Below, piece after piece: positions 1 to 7,605 of a stretch of 64,000 bases of DNA. Positions within the stretch are counted from its first letter, which is position 1. Every line of letters starts with the position of its first letter. The stretch is from positions 62,001 through 126,000 of the forward strand of contig NZ_QNQP01000008.1 in NCBI RefSeq assembly GCF_003316635.1, given 5' to 3'. Below the pieces are notes generated by a model. That model did not search any database and was not told the DNA's origin. It saw only the letters and a list, made by a program, of their open reading frames with translations. Made by a program: the position numbers and the translations under genes. This DNA comes from Roseovarius dicentrarchi (GTDB taxonomy: Bacteria > Pseudomonadota > Alphaproteobacteria > Rhodobacterales > Rhodobacteraceae).

Positions 1-1
1 G

Positions 2-541
2 GCCCCCGCGATCTGCGGCGGCGAGGTGACGTGCCTTGGCGGGCGGATCAATCTGCTGGAGGCGTTTTGCGAAAAGCTGGACGCGGCGGGCGTGTCCGTG
101 ACCGAAACGCCCGAAGGTCTGACCGTCGCGCGCAAGAACGGCGATATCCGCGCCGTGGATGTGGCAACGGCGCCGTTCCCCGGCTTCCCGACCGATTTGC
201 AAGCGCAGTTCATGGCGCTGATGTGTACCGCAAACGGCACGTCGGTTCTGGAAGAAACGATTTTTGAAAACCGTTTCATGCACGCGCCCGAGCTGATCCG
301 AATGGGCGCCGATATTGACGTGCATGGCGGCGTTGCCACGGTCAAGGGCGTTGCCCGGCTCAAGGGCGCGCCGGTCATGGCGACCGATCTGCGCGCCTCC
401 GTATCGCTCATTCTGGCCGGGCTGGCCGCCGAGGGCGACACGATTGTAAACCGCGTCTACCATCTGGATCGCGGCTATGAGCATGTCGAGGAAAAGCTGC
501 GCGCCGTGGGCGCCATTATCGAACGGGTGCCGGGCCAATGA
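2..541 (+). CDS. murA: UDP-N-acetylglucosamine 1-carboxyvinyltransferase, C-terminal part (5' truncated by window edge)
   Basis: MurA transfers enolpyruvate from PEP to UDP-GlcNAc, the first committed step of peptidoglycan synthesis in the cytoplasm. Only the last 179 codons are present; the frame is open from base 2, so the gene begins outside the window. The end of the EPSP-synthase-like fold is recognisable: the [15 protein letters not shown] segment and the conserved C-terminal stretch [18 protein letters not shown] carry the arginines that bind substrate in known MurA proteins. The catalytic cysteine loop lies upstream and cannot be checked. The stop overlaps the next start as ATGA, suggesting translational coupling to the DUF2948 gene. 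Confidence 0.95.
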   Translation, partial: APAICGGEVTCLGGRINLLEAFCEKLDAAGVSVTETPEGLTVARKNGDIRAVDVATAPFPGFPTDLQAQFMALMCTANGTSVLEETIFENRFMHAPELIRMGADIDVHGGVATVKGVARLKGAPVMATDLRASVSLILAGLAAEGDTIVNRVYHLDRGYEHVEEKLRAVGAIIERVPGQ

Positions 542-1011
542 CCAACGATGCCAGATTTGAGGATGCACGCGAGGCGGCGCTGAACCTTGGGGCGCTGGAT
601 GTGGATGATTTGCAGATCATTTCCAGCCTTGCCCAGGATTCGGTGTTTCCGGCCACCGAAATGACCTGGCGGCCCGGCGCGCGGCGCTTTGCGCTGCTGC
701 TGAACCGCTTCCGTTGGGAGGAGGGTGCAGCCAGCCACGCGCCCGAACGGGTTCAGGCGCTGCTGGTCATTGATTGCGTGCTGCGCGTTGCCACGCAGGG
801 CATTGACCGCACCGACAAGGATCTGATCCTGTCACTGCTCAGCATCACGTTCGAACCGGGCGAGGATGGGTCCGGTCACCTCCTGCTGACGCTGGCGGGC
901 GATGGCGCCATCCGGCTGGAAGTGGAGGCGCTGGAGGTCACGCTCAAGGATGTCACGCGCCCCTATATCGCCCCATCGGGCAAAACGCCGCGCCATCCCG
1001 ATCAGACCTGA
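538..1011 (+). CDS. DUF2948 family protein
   Basis: A 157-residue cytoplasmic protein of the alphaproteobacterial DUF2948 family, recognised from its opening (ARFEDA, then [22 protein letters not shown]) and its [20 protein letters not shown] segment. No signal peptide, membrane segment or catalytic motif is visible, and the family has no assigned function that I know of. The ATG at 538 overlaps the murA stop by four bases, and hisD follows after 21 bases. This murA-DUF2948-hisD order is common in alphaproteobacteria, so an operon is likely. Function is unknown; the family call rests on sequence recognition. Confidence 0.85.
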   Translation: MTNDARFEDAREAALNLGALDVDDLQIISSLAQDSVFPATEMTWRPGARRFALLLNRFRWEEGAASHAPERVQALLVIDCVLRVATQGIDRTDKDLILSLLSITFEPGEDGSGHLLLTLAGDGAIRLEVEALEVTLKDVTRPYIAPSGKTPRHPDQT

Positions 1012-1032
1012 CATTCCCGCAAGGAGCCTGCA

Positions 1033-2334
1033 ATGCCCCGTTTCCTTGACCATGCCGCCCCTGATTTCGAGGCGGACTTTACCGCGCTGCTGACGGCCAA
1101 GCGCGAGGATAGCCCCGATGTGGATGACACCGTGGCTGCGATCATCGCCGACGTGCGCCAGCGCGGTGATGCGGCGGTGATCTACCTGACCCAGCAGTTT
1201 GACCGTATCACGCTGACGCCCGACACCATGCGCCTGACTGCCGCCGAGGTAGCCGTCGCCGCAGATCAGGTGGCGCCCGATGTGCGCGCCGCGCTGGAGC
1301 TGGCCGCCAGCCGCATCCGCGCCTATCACGCGCGCCAGATGCCCCATGATGACAGCTGGACGGACGAGGCGGGCGCGACGCTGGGCTGGCGCTGGACGCC
1401 GGTGGATGCCGCCGGGCTCTATGTGCCGGGCGGCACGGCGACCTATCCCTCGTCGGTGCTGATGAACGCGATCCCGGCCAAGGTGGCCGGGGTGGCGCGC
1501 CTTGCCATGGTGGTGCCCACACCGGACGGCGCGCTGAACCCTGCCGTGCTGGCCGCAGCGCAGATCGCGGGCGTCGATGAAATCTACCGCATCGGGGGCG
1601 CACAGGCGGTAGCCGCGCTGGCCTACGGCACCGAAACCATCTCCCCGGTGGACAAGATTACCGGCCCCGGCAACGCCTATGTCGCCGCCGCCAAACGGCG
1701 CGTTTTCGGCAAGGTCGGCATCGACATGATCGCCGGACCGTCCGAGATTCTGGTGATTGCGGACGCGGATAACGACCCGGACTGGATCGCGCTGGACATG
1801 CTCAGCCAGGCCGAACATGACGCCAGCGCGCAGTCGATCCTGATCACTACCGATGCGGCATTTGGCCAGAAGGTGGCCGATGCGATCAACGCCCGCCTGC
1901 AAACGCTGGAGCGGCGCGCCATCGCTGGCGCCAGCTGGCGCGACTTTGGCGCGATCATCACGGTGCCGGATCTGGCCATCGCGGCGCAGCTGTCAAACCG
2001 TATCGCGCCCGAACATCTGGAACTATGCGTTGCGGATGTCGACGCCCTCAGCGCAGAAATCACCCATGCCGGCGCTATTTTCCTGGGCCAATGGACGCCC
2101 GAGGCGATCGGCGATTATGTCGGCGGGCCAAACCACGTGTTGCCCACCGCGCGCTCGGCCCGGTTCTCATCGGGGCTGGGCGTACTGGATTTTCTGAAAC
2201 GCACGACGCTGGCGCGCATGACACCCGACGCCCTGCGCGCGACCGGCCCCGCCGCCGAAACGCTGGCAAAATCCGAAAGCCTTGAGGCGCATGGCCTGTC
2301 GGTGCGCGCGCGGCTTGACCGGCTGAACGGGTAG
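1033..2334 (+). CDS. hisD: histidinol dehydrogenase
   Basis: HisD performs the last two steps of histidine synthesis, oxidising L-histidinol to L-histidine with two NAD molecules and a zinc ion. The 433-residue length is normal. The family signature runs around residues 230-262, with IDMIAGPSEIL and then SQAEHD. Zinc ligands fit Q259, H262, D361 and H420, and the catalytic Glu-His pair is E327-H328 in IAPEHLEL. A good Shine-Dalgarno (AAGGAG, about 1020-1025) supports the ATG at 1033. It lies in the murA-DUF2948-hisD-UPF0262 run and is probably co-transcribed with it. Confidence 0.98.
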   Translation: MPRFLDHAAPDFEADFTALLTAKREDSPDVDDTVAAIIADVRQRGDAAVIYLTQQFDRITLTPDTMRLTAAEVAVAADQVAPDVRAALELAASRIRAYHARQMPHDDSWTDEAGATLGWRWTPVDAAGLYVPGGTATYPSSVLMNAIPAKVAGVARLAMVVPTPDGALNPAVLAAAQIAGVDEIYRIGGAQAVAALAYGTETISPVDKITGPGNAYVAAAKRRVFGKVGIDMIAGPSEILVIADADNDPDWIALDMLSQAEHDASAQSILITTDAAFGQKVADAINARLQTLERRAIAGASWRDFGAIITVPDLAIAAQLSNRIAPEHLELCVADVDALSAEITHAGAIFLGQWTPEAIGDYVGGPNHVLPTARSARFSSGLGVLDFLKRTTLARMTPDALRATGPAAETLAKSESLEAHGLSVRARLDRLNG

Positions 2335-2399
2335 GGGCATTGCGGCGCGGCGCCCGCCGCGCTACTGCTAATGCAATACGACCTGCGAAAGACGCCCCC

Positions 2400-2879
2400 A
2401 TGAGCCATATCAGCCATATCGAACTGGACGACGCAAACCTGCCCGCGCCCACCCCCGAGATCGAGCAGGAGCGCAAAGTCGCCATGTTCGACCTGATGGA
2501 GCAAAACACCTTCACCCTGCCGCCCCGCGAGGGGCGCGCGGTGCCGGGCGGCCCCTATCGCGTGGGCCTGTCGATCCGCGACAAACGGCTGGTCTTCACC
2601 GTCACCACCGAAGCAGCAGACCCGGCGGCCGAATTCCACCTATCGCTCAGCCCGTTCCGGCAGGTAGTCAAGGATTACTGGGCCATCTGCGAAAGCTATT
2701 TCGACGCGGTCAAAAACATGTCGCCCAGCCAGATCGAGACGATCGACATGGCCCGCCGCGGCATTCACAACGAGGGTGCGCGCATCCTTGAGGAGCGGCT
2801 GGAAGGCAAGGCCGGCATCGACAACGACACCGCGCGCCGTCTGTTCACGCTGATCTGCGTGCTGCATTTTGGCAGCTAG
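2400..2879 (+). CDS. UPF0262 family protein
   Basis: A 159-residue protein matching the alphaproteobacterial UPF0262 family, which typically has about this length and commonly follows hisD. Recognisable parts are the N-terminal HIELDDANL, the QERKVAMFDLMEQN stretch and the central SLSPFRQVVKDYWAICESYFDAV segment. There is no signal peptide, membrane helix or known catalytic motif, so the function is unknown. The ATG at 2400 is preferred over an in-frame upstream start at 2340 because homologues begin near here. The phosphatase-like gene starts 4 bases after the stop, indicating one transcription unit. Confidence 0.88.
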   Translation: MSHISHIELDDANLPAPTPEIEQERKVAMFDLMEQNTFTLPPREGRAVPGGPYRVGLSIRDKRLVFTVTTEAADPAAEFHLSLSPFRQVVKDYWAICESYFDAVKNMSPSQIETIDMARRGIHNEGARILEERLEGKAGIDNDTARRLFTLICVLHFGS

Positions 2880-2883
2880 GGCT

Positions 2884-3348
2884 ATGGCGGCCCCGCTTCC
2901 TCAGTCGGTGCTGTTTTGTTGCGATTACAACGCAGTACGGTCCCCCATGGCCGAAGGGATCATGAAAAAACTCTACGGCACCGGCACTTATGTGCAGTCG
3001 GCGGGGGTGAAATCCGATCAGGACATTGACGGGTTCTCCATCGCCGTCTGCAAGGAAATCGGGGTCGAATTGTCGCGCCACCGCGTGCGCAGCTTTGACG
3101 AGATGGAACAGTGGGGCGACGATCTGGGGTCGTTCGACATGGTCGTGGCGCTCAGCCCCGCCAGCCAGCGCCGCGCGCTGGAGTTGACGCGGATCTATCA
3201 TCTTGACGTGCTGTACTGGCCGATTATGGATCCTACCGGCCTGGGTGAAACCCGCGCCGCCAAAATGACCGCTTACCGCCAATCCCGCGACCAGATTCTG
3301 GCGCATATGACCGAACGCTGGGGCGACCCCCGAGGAGAGAACACATGA
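2884..3348 (+). CDS. low-molecular-weight phosphatase family protein
   Basis: This 154-residue protein has the P-loop of the LMW protein-tyrosine phosphatase / arsenate reductase fold close to its N-terminus: C13-x5-R19-S20 (CDYNAVRS). The downstream Asp-Pro of PIMDPTG fits the general-acid loop. The loop differs from the classical CxGNxCRS form, because the second cysteine is valine, so the natural substrate is uncertain and arsenate reduction is less likely. An in-frame TTG at 2869 also exists, but ATG 2884 better fits the family. The stop overlaps the next start (ATGA at 3345). In related genomes it follows UPF0262, as here. Confidence 0.85.
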   Translation: MAAPLPQSVLFCCDYNAVRSPMAEGIMKKLYGTGTYVQSAGVKSDQDIDGFSIAVCKEIGVELSRHRVRSFDEMEQWGDDLGSFDMVVALSPASQRRALELTRIYHLDVLYWPIMDPTGLGETRAAKMTAYRQSRDQILAHMTERWGDPRGENT

Positions 3349-3737
3349 GCGAGACCATCAAGCATTATTTCGACGCCTTCAACATCGGCGACACCGAGGG
3401 CATGCTTGCCTGCCTGTCCGACGATATCGTCCACCACGTCAACGAGGGCGGCACACGCCGGGGCAAGGACATGTTTCGCGATTTTTGTGCCCACATGGAA
3501 GAAAGCTATCGCGAGGAACTGTCGGACATGGTGCTGTTCACGTCCGAGGACGGAACCCGCGCGGCCGCCGAATTCGTGGTCAGCGGAACGTATTTGAAGA
3601 CGGATGAGGGCCTGCCCGAAGCGGACGGCCAGACCTACAAACTGCCCGCCGGTACGTTTTTCACGCTCAAGGATGGGCTGATCACCCGCATCACCACCTA
3701 TTACAACCTGTCCGACTGGATCAATCAGGTGTCCTGA
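3345..3737 (+). CDS. SnoaL-like / ketosteroid-isomerase-related protein
   Basis: A 130-residue protein with the cone-shaped alpha+beta-barrel pattern of the NTF2/SnoaL superfamily. It has an N-terminal helix (YFDAFNIGDTEGMLACLSDDIVHH), a central beta section ending in AEFVVSGTY, and the closing strand around GLITRITTYYNL. It resembles the ketosteroid-isomerase-related group. Members bind or isomerise small hydrophobic substrates, but many have no known reaction, so only the fold is firm. It overlaps both neighbours by single-codon ATGA junctions (3345-3348 and 3735-3739), so it is almost certainly translated with the phosphatase-like and GNAT genes. Confidence 0.8.
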   Translation: MSETIKHYFDAFNIGDTEGMLACLSDDIVHHVNEGGTRRGKDMFRDFCAHMEESYREELSDMVLFTSEDGTRAAAEFVVSGTYLKTDEGLPEADGQTYKLPAGTFFTLKDGLITRITTYYNLSDWINQVS

Positions 3738-4375
3738 TGACAACTGCCAAGCCCGAGCTTCGCATCCTGTCCGGCGCCGCGCTTGATGCGGCGCTGGATG
3801 ACGTGGCGCAGTTGCGGATGACGGTTTTTCGCGGCTACCCATATCTATATGACGGCGATCTGGACTACGAGCGCCGCTATCTGCAAACCTACCGTGATAG
3901 CCCCGATGCGATCCTTGTCGGTGCATTTGACGGCGCACGCCTGGTCGGTGCCTCCACCGGTGCGCCGCTTGAGGATCACGCGGATGATTTTGCCGCCGCA
4001 TTCGCCGATCAGAACATGGCGCTGACGGATATCTTCTACTGCGCCGAATCGGTTCTGCTGCCTGAATATCGCGGGCGCGGCGTCGGCCACGCCTTCTTTG
4101 ATCAGCGGGAGGCGCACGCACGCGCTCTGGGGCGCTCAATCTCTGTGTTTTGCAGCGTTCAGCGGCCTGCGGATCATCCGATGAAACCGCCAGCCTACGC
4201 CCCACTTGATGCCTTCTGGCGCGCGCGCGGATATGCGCCACTACCCGGCGCCGTCGCCAGTTTTCGCTGGAAAGATATTGATTCGGACTGCGAGTCAGAC
4301 CACCCACTTCAATTCTGGATGCGCAAGCTGACTGCTGACGGACAAAACGCAGAAACGCCCAGCCTGCGGCGATAA
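3737..4375 (+). CDS. GNAT family N-acetyltransferase
   Basis: A 212-residue GNAT-fold protein, expected to move an acetyl group from acetyl-CoA to an amine. The acetyl-CoA loop is clear: SVLLPEYRGRGVGHAFFDQREAHARALG matches motif A with R/Q-x-x-G-x-G. The substrate is unknown. The long N-terminal part, with RMTVFRGYPYLYDGDLDYERRYL, is shared with a subgroup of uncharacterised GNAT proteins in Rhodobacteraceae. Its start overlaps the previous stop (TGATG). It appears to be the last gene of the murA-hisD run; no clear terminator follows. Confidence 0.85.
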   Translation: MTTAKPELRILSGAALDAALDDVAQLRMTVFRGYPYLYDGDLDYERRYLQTYRDSPDAILVGAFDGARLVGASTGAPLEDHADDFAAAFADQNMALTDIFYCAESVLLPEYRGRGVGHAFFDQREAHARALGRSISVFCSVQRPADHPMKPPAYAPLDAFWRARGYAPLPGAVASFRWKDIDSDCESDHPLQFWMRKLTADGQNAETPSLRR

Positions 4376-4663
4376 CCGGCGCCAGCAGCAGCGCATTCCT
4401 GCCGACGCGGAATAGCGCCCGGCGAAAGACGCGCAGGATCGGAAACGCGTCTGCTAACGCCTCAAACCGCATCCACCCTCTTTCTTTAGTCATAATCCGA
4501 CGCCGCAAAACGCTGCTTCACATCCTTTCCTCAGATCAAACTGTGGGATCATTACGTCTCCTGATCAGATTTTCGTCAGACAGCCCGCCCGTACCTTCCA
4601 ACTCTGCGCGTTTTTTGTTATCTTCCAGTTAATAAAAAAACGACTGAGGCAGGATAAACAGGC
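4376..4663. other. intergenic region, no gene seen
   Basis: About 290 bases between the GNAT gene and the Hint gene. The right half is A/T rich (poly-T near 4613, then a run of A near 4633), as expected for the promoter of the Hint gene, but I cannot place convincing -35 and -10 boxes. A minus-strand open frame begins at 4508, but most of it is antisense to the GNAT and SnoaL genes, so I do not call it. Confidence 0.4.
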
Positions 4664-5728
4664 ATGGCAACGGGCTTTCGTGGCACGTTCGTCATTTCAT
4701 GGTCGCAGACCGAAGTGGACGGCATCGCGCCCGACAGGGTCGAGCAGATTGCCGTTGGCGCCACGTGGCGCTGGCAGGGCAGCCCGGTACGGGTCGACGG
4801 ACCGTCCGAGCTTTTGCGGCTGGAAAATACGAACGGATATGGCATCGACCGCAAAAGCGCGGCCAGAATGGTGCGCCGTCTTGTCGGTGCGGCGATTGCG
4901 GGCACCCGCTACCTGCCCAGCGTCGACGGTGACGATCACATGCCGGACAGCAGCTTTGTCGTGACCAATGGCAGGGAAACCTACACTGTCACGGTTATCT
5001 TGGTGGGCTCAGGCGCGCCGCCCTTGCTGATGTTCGTCGGTGCAATCCCGCCGCGCGATACTGAAATGTGGGTCGTCCATCATACGCTGGAGGGTGCGCA
5101 TGCTGCCGCGACCGGCCCCGCGTCGGGCGGTGTCATCTGCTTCACACCGGGCACGCGGATCAAAACGCCGGACGGCGCGCGTCTGGTCGAGGATCTGCGC
5201 GAGGGCGACCGCATCCAGACCAAGGATAACGGCGCTGAGGAGATTCAATGGATCGGCAGCCGTCACATGACCGGCGCACGTCTCTTTGCGATGCCAAAAC
5301 TGCGCCCGGTTCGCATCCGCGCCGGTGCGCTGGGCAGCGATTGCCCCGATGCGCAGCTGCTGGTCTCGCCCGAGCATCGGATGCTGGTCAAGGGGGATGT
5401 GGCTCGCGCGCTGTTCAACACGCCCGAAGTGCTGGTGTCGGCCAAGGATCTGATCAACTCCGGCAGTATCAATGTCGATCTCACGCTGCGCGAAGTGACC
5501 TATATCCACCTGCTTTTGCCACGCCATCAGATTGTCTGGGCCAACGGCCTCGAAACAGAAAGCTTCCATCCAGCCAGCACCGCCCCCTCCACGCTGGCCG
5601 CATCGGACCGCCGGCGCCTTCTGGCCCGCTTCCCCGCGCTGGAGCATGAGCCGCACAGCTATGGCAGCTTCGCGCGGCGCGGCCTCAGCGCGCCAGAGGC
5701 CGCTATTCTGGCGCATCAGGCTGCATAA
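4664..5728 (+). CDS. Hint (hedgehog/intein-type) domain protein
   Basis: A 354-residue protein whose C-terminal half is a Hint_2-type domain. It starts at C159 in VICFTPGTRIKTPDG, with the following LVEDLREGDRIQTKDNG and the later LLVSPEHRML and HQIVWANGLETESFHPA segments. In known Hint proteins the first cysteine starts self-cleavage or ester transfer; whether this copy is active is untested. Residues 1-155 form a separate domain I do not recognise. No classical signal peptide is seen; many roseobacter Hint proteins are exported by unconventional routes, so location is open. Its closest sense is a stand-alone Hint protein rather than an intein, since there is no downstream extein. Confidence 0.85.
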   Translation: MATGFRGTFVISWSQTEVDGIAPDRVEQIAVGATWRWQGSPVRVDGPSELLRLENTNGYGIDRKSAARMVRRLVGAAIAGTRYLPSVDGDDHMPDSSFVVTNGRETYTVTVILVGSGAPPLLMFVGAIPPRDTEMWVVHHTLEGAHAAATGPASGGVICFTPGTRIKTPDGARLVEDLREGDRIQTKDNGAEEIQWIGSRHMTGARLFAMPKLRPVRIRAGALGSDCPDAQLLVSPEHRMLVKGDVARALFNTPEVLVSAKDLINSGSINVDLTLREVTYIHLLLPRHQIVWANGLETESFHPASTAPSTLAASDRRRLLARFPALEHEPHSYGSFARRGLSAPEAAILAHQAA

Positions 5729-5763
5729 CGCGGGAATCGCCCGGATGTCCTTGCGCGCCCGCA

Positions 5764-5789
5764 TGTTTTTTCTTGGTAAAAATACCCAA
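5764..5789 (-). repeat. dispersed short repeat, TTGGGTATTT...ACCAAGAAAAAACA type
   Basis: Read on the minus strand this 26-base element begins TTGGGTATTT and ends ACCAAGAAAAAACA. It lies 33 bases after the RNase T2 stop, in the same direction as that gene. The same element, with a one-base difference in the spacer, follows the lytic transglycosylase gene at 62521-62547. The GG-TATTT...AAGAAA layout also resembles the second repeat type at 57642-57677, so both may belong to one intergenic family. Confidence 0.6.
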
Positions 5790-5822
5790 ATCCACCGCTT
5801 ATCCAGACGCGGCGCAGATCGG

Positions 5823-6452
5823 TCAGCGCACCGGGTCCAGCCGCGCATCCTTAAGGCGGCAATCGCGCATCACGTCCTGCCCGCATGGCACCGGATCCAG
5901 GTCGCGTGACAGGCAAATCCGCACCTCCTGTATCCGTCCCTGCTGGCAAGTGATGGTCACCATATCCGGCTCCAGCGCCGGATTATCCCTTAAAAACGCG
6001 GCCTCAACGACGCGGGCGGGCAGGGTGACGGGCTGAGTCAGCTGTTCAAACACATCGGGACGCCGGACCGCATCATAGGCTTTGCGCGCCAGCGCGTAAT
6101 AGTCCGCCCCGCTCAAGCCGGTGCAGCGGCCGTGTTTTTTCCATTGATACCATGCCAGCCCGGCACTGCCCATGATATCGGCCATGCCTGCTGACATCGC
6201 GCGCGATGGCGGGCGTCGGGCGCTGGTGCAACAGCTGGGCCAGCCGCGATGGTATTGCGGCCAAAGCCCATGCAGCGCCCAACCCCGGTTCGCTTGCGCG
6301 CTGCATTCGGGCGCCCGGCGCGCATCGCCCGCGGTCGCGCACCATGTCGGTGTCCAGCTGAGCGCCAGCACGTAATAGTCGAACGCCCCCGCTTTTTCGC
6401 CCTCAGCGCGGGCAATTGTGGCCGTCAGCAGCAGGATCAGCAGCGCGCGCAT
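5823..6452 (-). CDS. secreted ribonuclease T2 family protein
   Basis: A 209-residue RNase T2 family protein; the family cuts single-stranded RNA through a 2',3'-cyclic phosphate. Residues 1-16 (MRALLILLLTATIARA) form a clear signal peptide with cleavage after ARA, so it acts in the periplasm or outside. The first active-site block is WALHGLWPQY with H61. The second is WYQWKKHGRC with K106 and H107. In this block the usual catalytic glutamate is glutamine (Q103), which could lower activity. Cysteines are plentiful (for example C38, C50, C74, C75, C110), as in disulfide-bonded members. The ATG at 6452 was chosen because it places the signal peptide correctly. Confidence 0.9.
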   Translation of the reverse strand: MRALLILLLTATIARAEGEKAGAFDYYVLALSWTPTWCATAGDARRAPECSAQANRGWALHGLWPQYHRGWPSCCTSARRPPSRAMSAGMADIMGSAGLAWYQWKKHGRCTGLSGADYYALARKAYDAVRRPDVFEQLTQPVTLPARVVEAAFLRDNPALEPDMVTITCQQGRIQEVRICLSRDLDPVPCGQDVMRDCRLKDARLDPVR

Positions 6453-6522
6453 GATTTCCGTCTTTCCATTTCGCAATTCGCGCACTATACGAAACCCCAA
6501 GTTTCCCGACAATGGCGACCCG

Positions 6523-6558
6523 CCCCGGACCAGATCCGGGGCCTCCTGGAGACAGGAG
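6523..6558. repeat. two tandem hairpins in the trcR leader
   Basis: Bases 6523-6529 (CCCCGGA) pair perfectly with 6535-6541 (TCCGGGG) around a five-base loop. Directly after it, 6543-6548 (CTCCTG) pairs with 6553-6558 (CAGGAG). The first hairpin resembles the CCGGA-x-TCCGG palindromes scattered through many alphaproteobacterial genomes. It sits in the divergent region between RNase T2 and trcR, 60 bases before the trcR start, so it could lie in that mRNA leader. Confidence 0.55.
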
Positions 6559-6600
6559 ACAGGGAAGGCTTGCCGGAATTCACAGCTGTAGGAGAGACAC

Positions 6601-7350
6601 ATGGCGAAACCACTGATGGCCAAGGCCACCGCCGTCTGGCTGGTGGACAACACCACGCTCAGCTTCAAGCAGATCGCGGATTTTACGGAAATGCACGAAC
6701 TCGAAGTGCAGGGCATTGCCGATGGCGACGTTGCTGTCGGCGTCAAAGGGTTCGATCCGGTCAGCAACAATCAGCTGGACCAGTCCGAGATTGACGCCGC
6801 CGAAAAAGACCCGATGCGCAAGCTGAAACTGAAATACAACGCCTCCGCCGAGGGCGAGGAAAAGCGTCGCGGCCCGCGATATACGCCCCTGTCCAAGCGG
6901 CAGGACCGTCCAGCGTCGATCCTGTGGCTGGTCAAATTCCATCCCGAACTGGCCGATGCGCAGATCTCGAAACTGGTCGGCACGACCAAGCCGACCATTC
7001 AGGCGATCCGCGAGCGCACGCATTGGAACATCGCCAACATCCAGCCGATTGATCCGGTCGCGCTGGGCCTGTGCAAGCAGTCCGAACTGGACGCCGCCGT
7101 GCAAAAGGCCGCCGCCAAGAAGGCCCGCGAAGGCGAAGCGATGAGCGATGATGACCGCCGCAAGCTGCTCAGCACCGAACAAAGCCTGTCCAGCGACGAC
7201 GAATACAAGATCCCCACCGCGATCGAGGGGCTGGAGACATTCACGCTGGGCAATGCCGAACCGGAAGTCACCGAGAAGCAATACGATGCCGACAGCCTGT
7301 TCAATCTGCCCGAAAGCGGCGCGGATGACGAGGACGACAGCGAAAGCTGA
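6601..7350 (+). CDS. trcR: cell cycle transcriptional regulator TrcR (DUF1013)
   Basis: A 249-residue protein of the DUF1013/TrcR family, conserved in alphaproteobacteria and named a cell-cycle transcriptional regulator. The N-terminal third (TAVWLVDNTTLSFKQIADFTEMHELEVQGIADG) looks like a helix-turn-helix DNA-reading unit. A second comparable unit follows (ASILWLVKFHPELADAQISKLVGTTKPTIQAIRERTHWN). The C-terminal tail is acidic and probably disordered (SGADDEDDSES). A strong Shine-Dalgarno (TAGGAGAG) precedes the ATG. It is transcribed alone from the region shared with the divergent RNase T2 gene and ends at a good terminator. The exact targets cannot be read from sequence. Confidence 0.9.
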   Translation: MAKPLMAKATAVWLVDNTTLSFKQIADFTEMHELEVQGIADGDVAVGVKGFDPVSNNQLDQSEIDAAEKDPMRKLKLKYNASAEGEEKRRGPRYTPLSKRQDRPASILWLVKFHPELADAQISKLVGTTKPTIQAIRERTHWNIANIQPIDPVALGLCKQSELDAAVQKAAAKKAREGEAMSDDDRRKLLSTEQSLSSDDEYKIPTAIEGLETFTLGNAEPEVTEKQYDADSLFNLPESGADDEDDSES

Positions 7351-7385
7351 TCTGGCGCCCGGACCCAAGTCCGCGCAAGGCAATG

Positions 7386-7419
7386 ATCCCGGCCGCGAAA
7401 CCGCGTGCCGGGATTTTTT
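7386..7419 (+). terminator. rho-independent terminator after trcR
   Basis: The stem ATCCCGGC (7386-7393) pairs with GCCGGGAT (7407-7414), extended inward by CGCG (7394-7397) with CGCG (7402-7405), and is followed by six T (7414-7419). It begins 35 bases after the trcR stop codon, so it should end that transcript. Confidence 0.85.
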
Positions 7420-7503
7420 ATACGCAATGTGCAAATACCGCTTGCGTGAATCGCGAATGCGTATAAACGCAAATTCAAGACGCCAACGCACGCGCCTCTG
7501 GCC

Positions 7504-7584
7504 GGTCAGTCCTTTCTGACTGACCCCGCGTTTATGTAGCGACGGTAACGTCTCTGACTGCCGATCCCCCCGCATCGGGCGGGG
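7504..7584 (+). promoter_or_regulatory. structured leader before the decarboxylase gene (possible speF-type RNA)
   Basis: The roughly 185 bases between the trcR terminator and the decarboxylase start hold two good hairpins. The first is 7504-7511 (GGTCAGTC) with 7518-7525 (GACTGACC). The second is 7568-7573 (CCCCGC) with 7579-7584 (GCGGGG), ending 10 bases before the ribosome site GGAG. An RNA element called the speF motif is known upstream of ornithine decarboxylase genes in alphaproteobacteria; position and target fit, but I could not compare with its covariance model. Confidence 0.4.
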
Positions 7585-7605
7585 CTATCCTTTTGGAGAT
7601 GACCC

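Noticed and set aside
3273-4508. 411-codon minus-strand frame starting upstream of the GNAT gene
   Set aside because: The first 40 residues look slightly membrane-like, but the rest is antisense to GNAT, SnoaL and phosphatase genes and has no conserved pattern.
4664-5728. Hint protein read as a splicing intein
   Set aside because: There is no host protein fragment after the Hint domain and no homing endonuclease; it fits a stand-alone Hint_2 protein.
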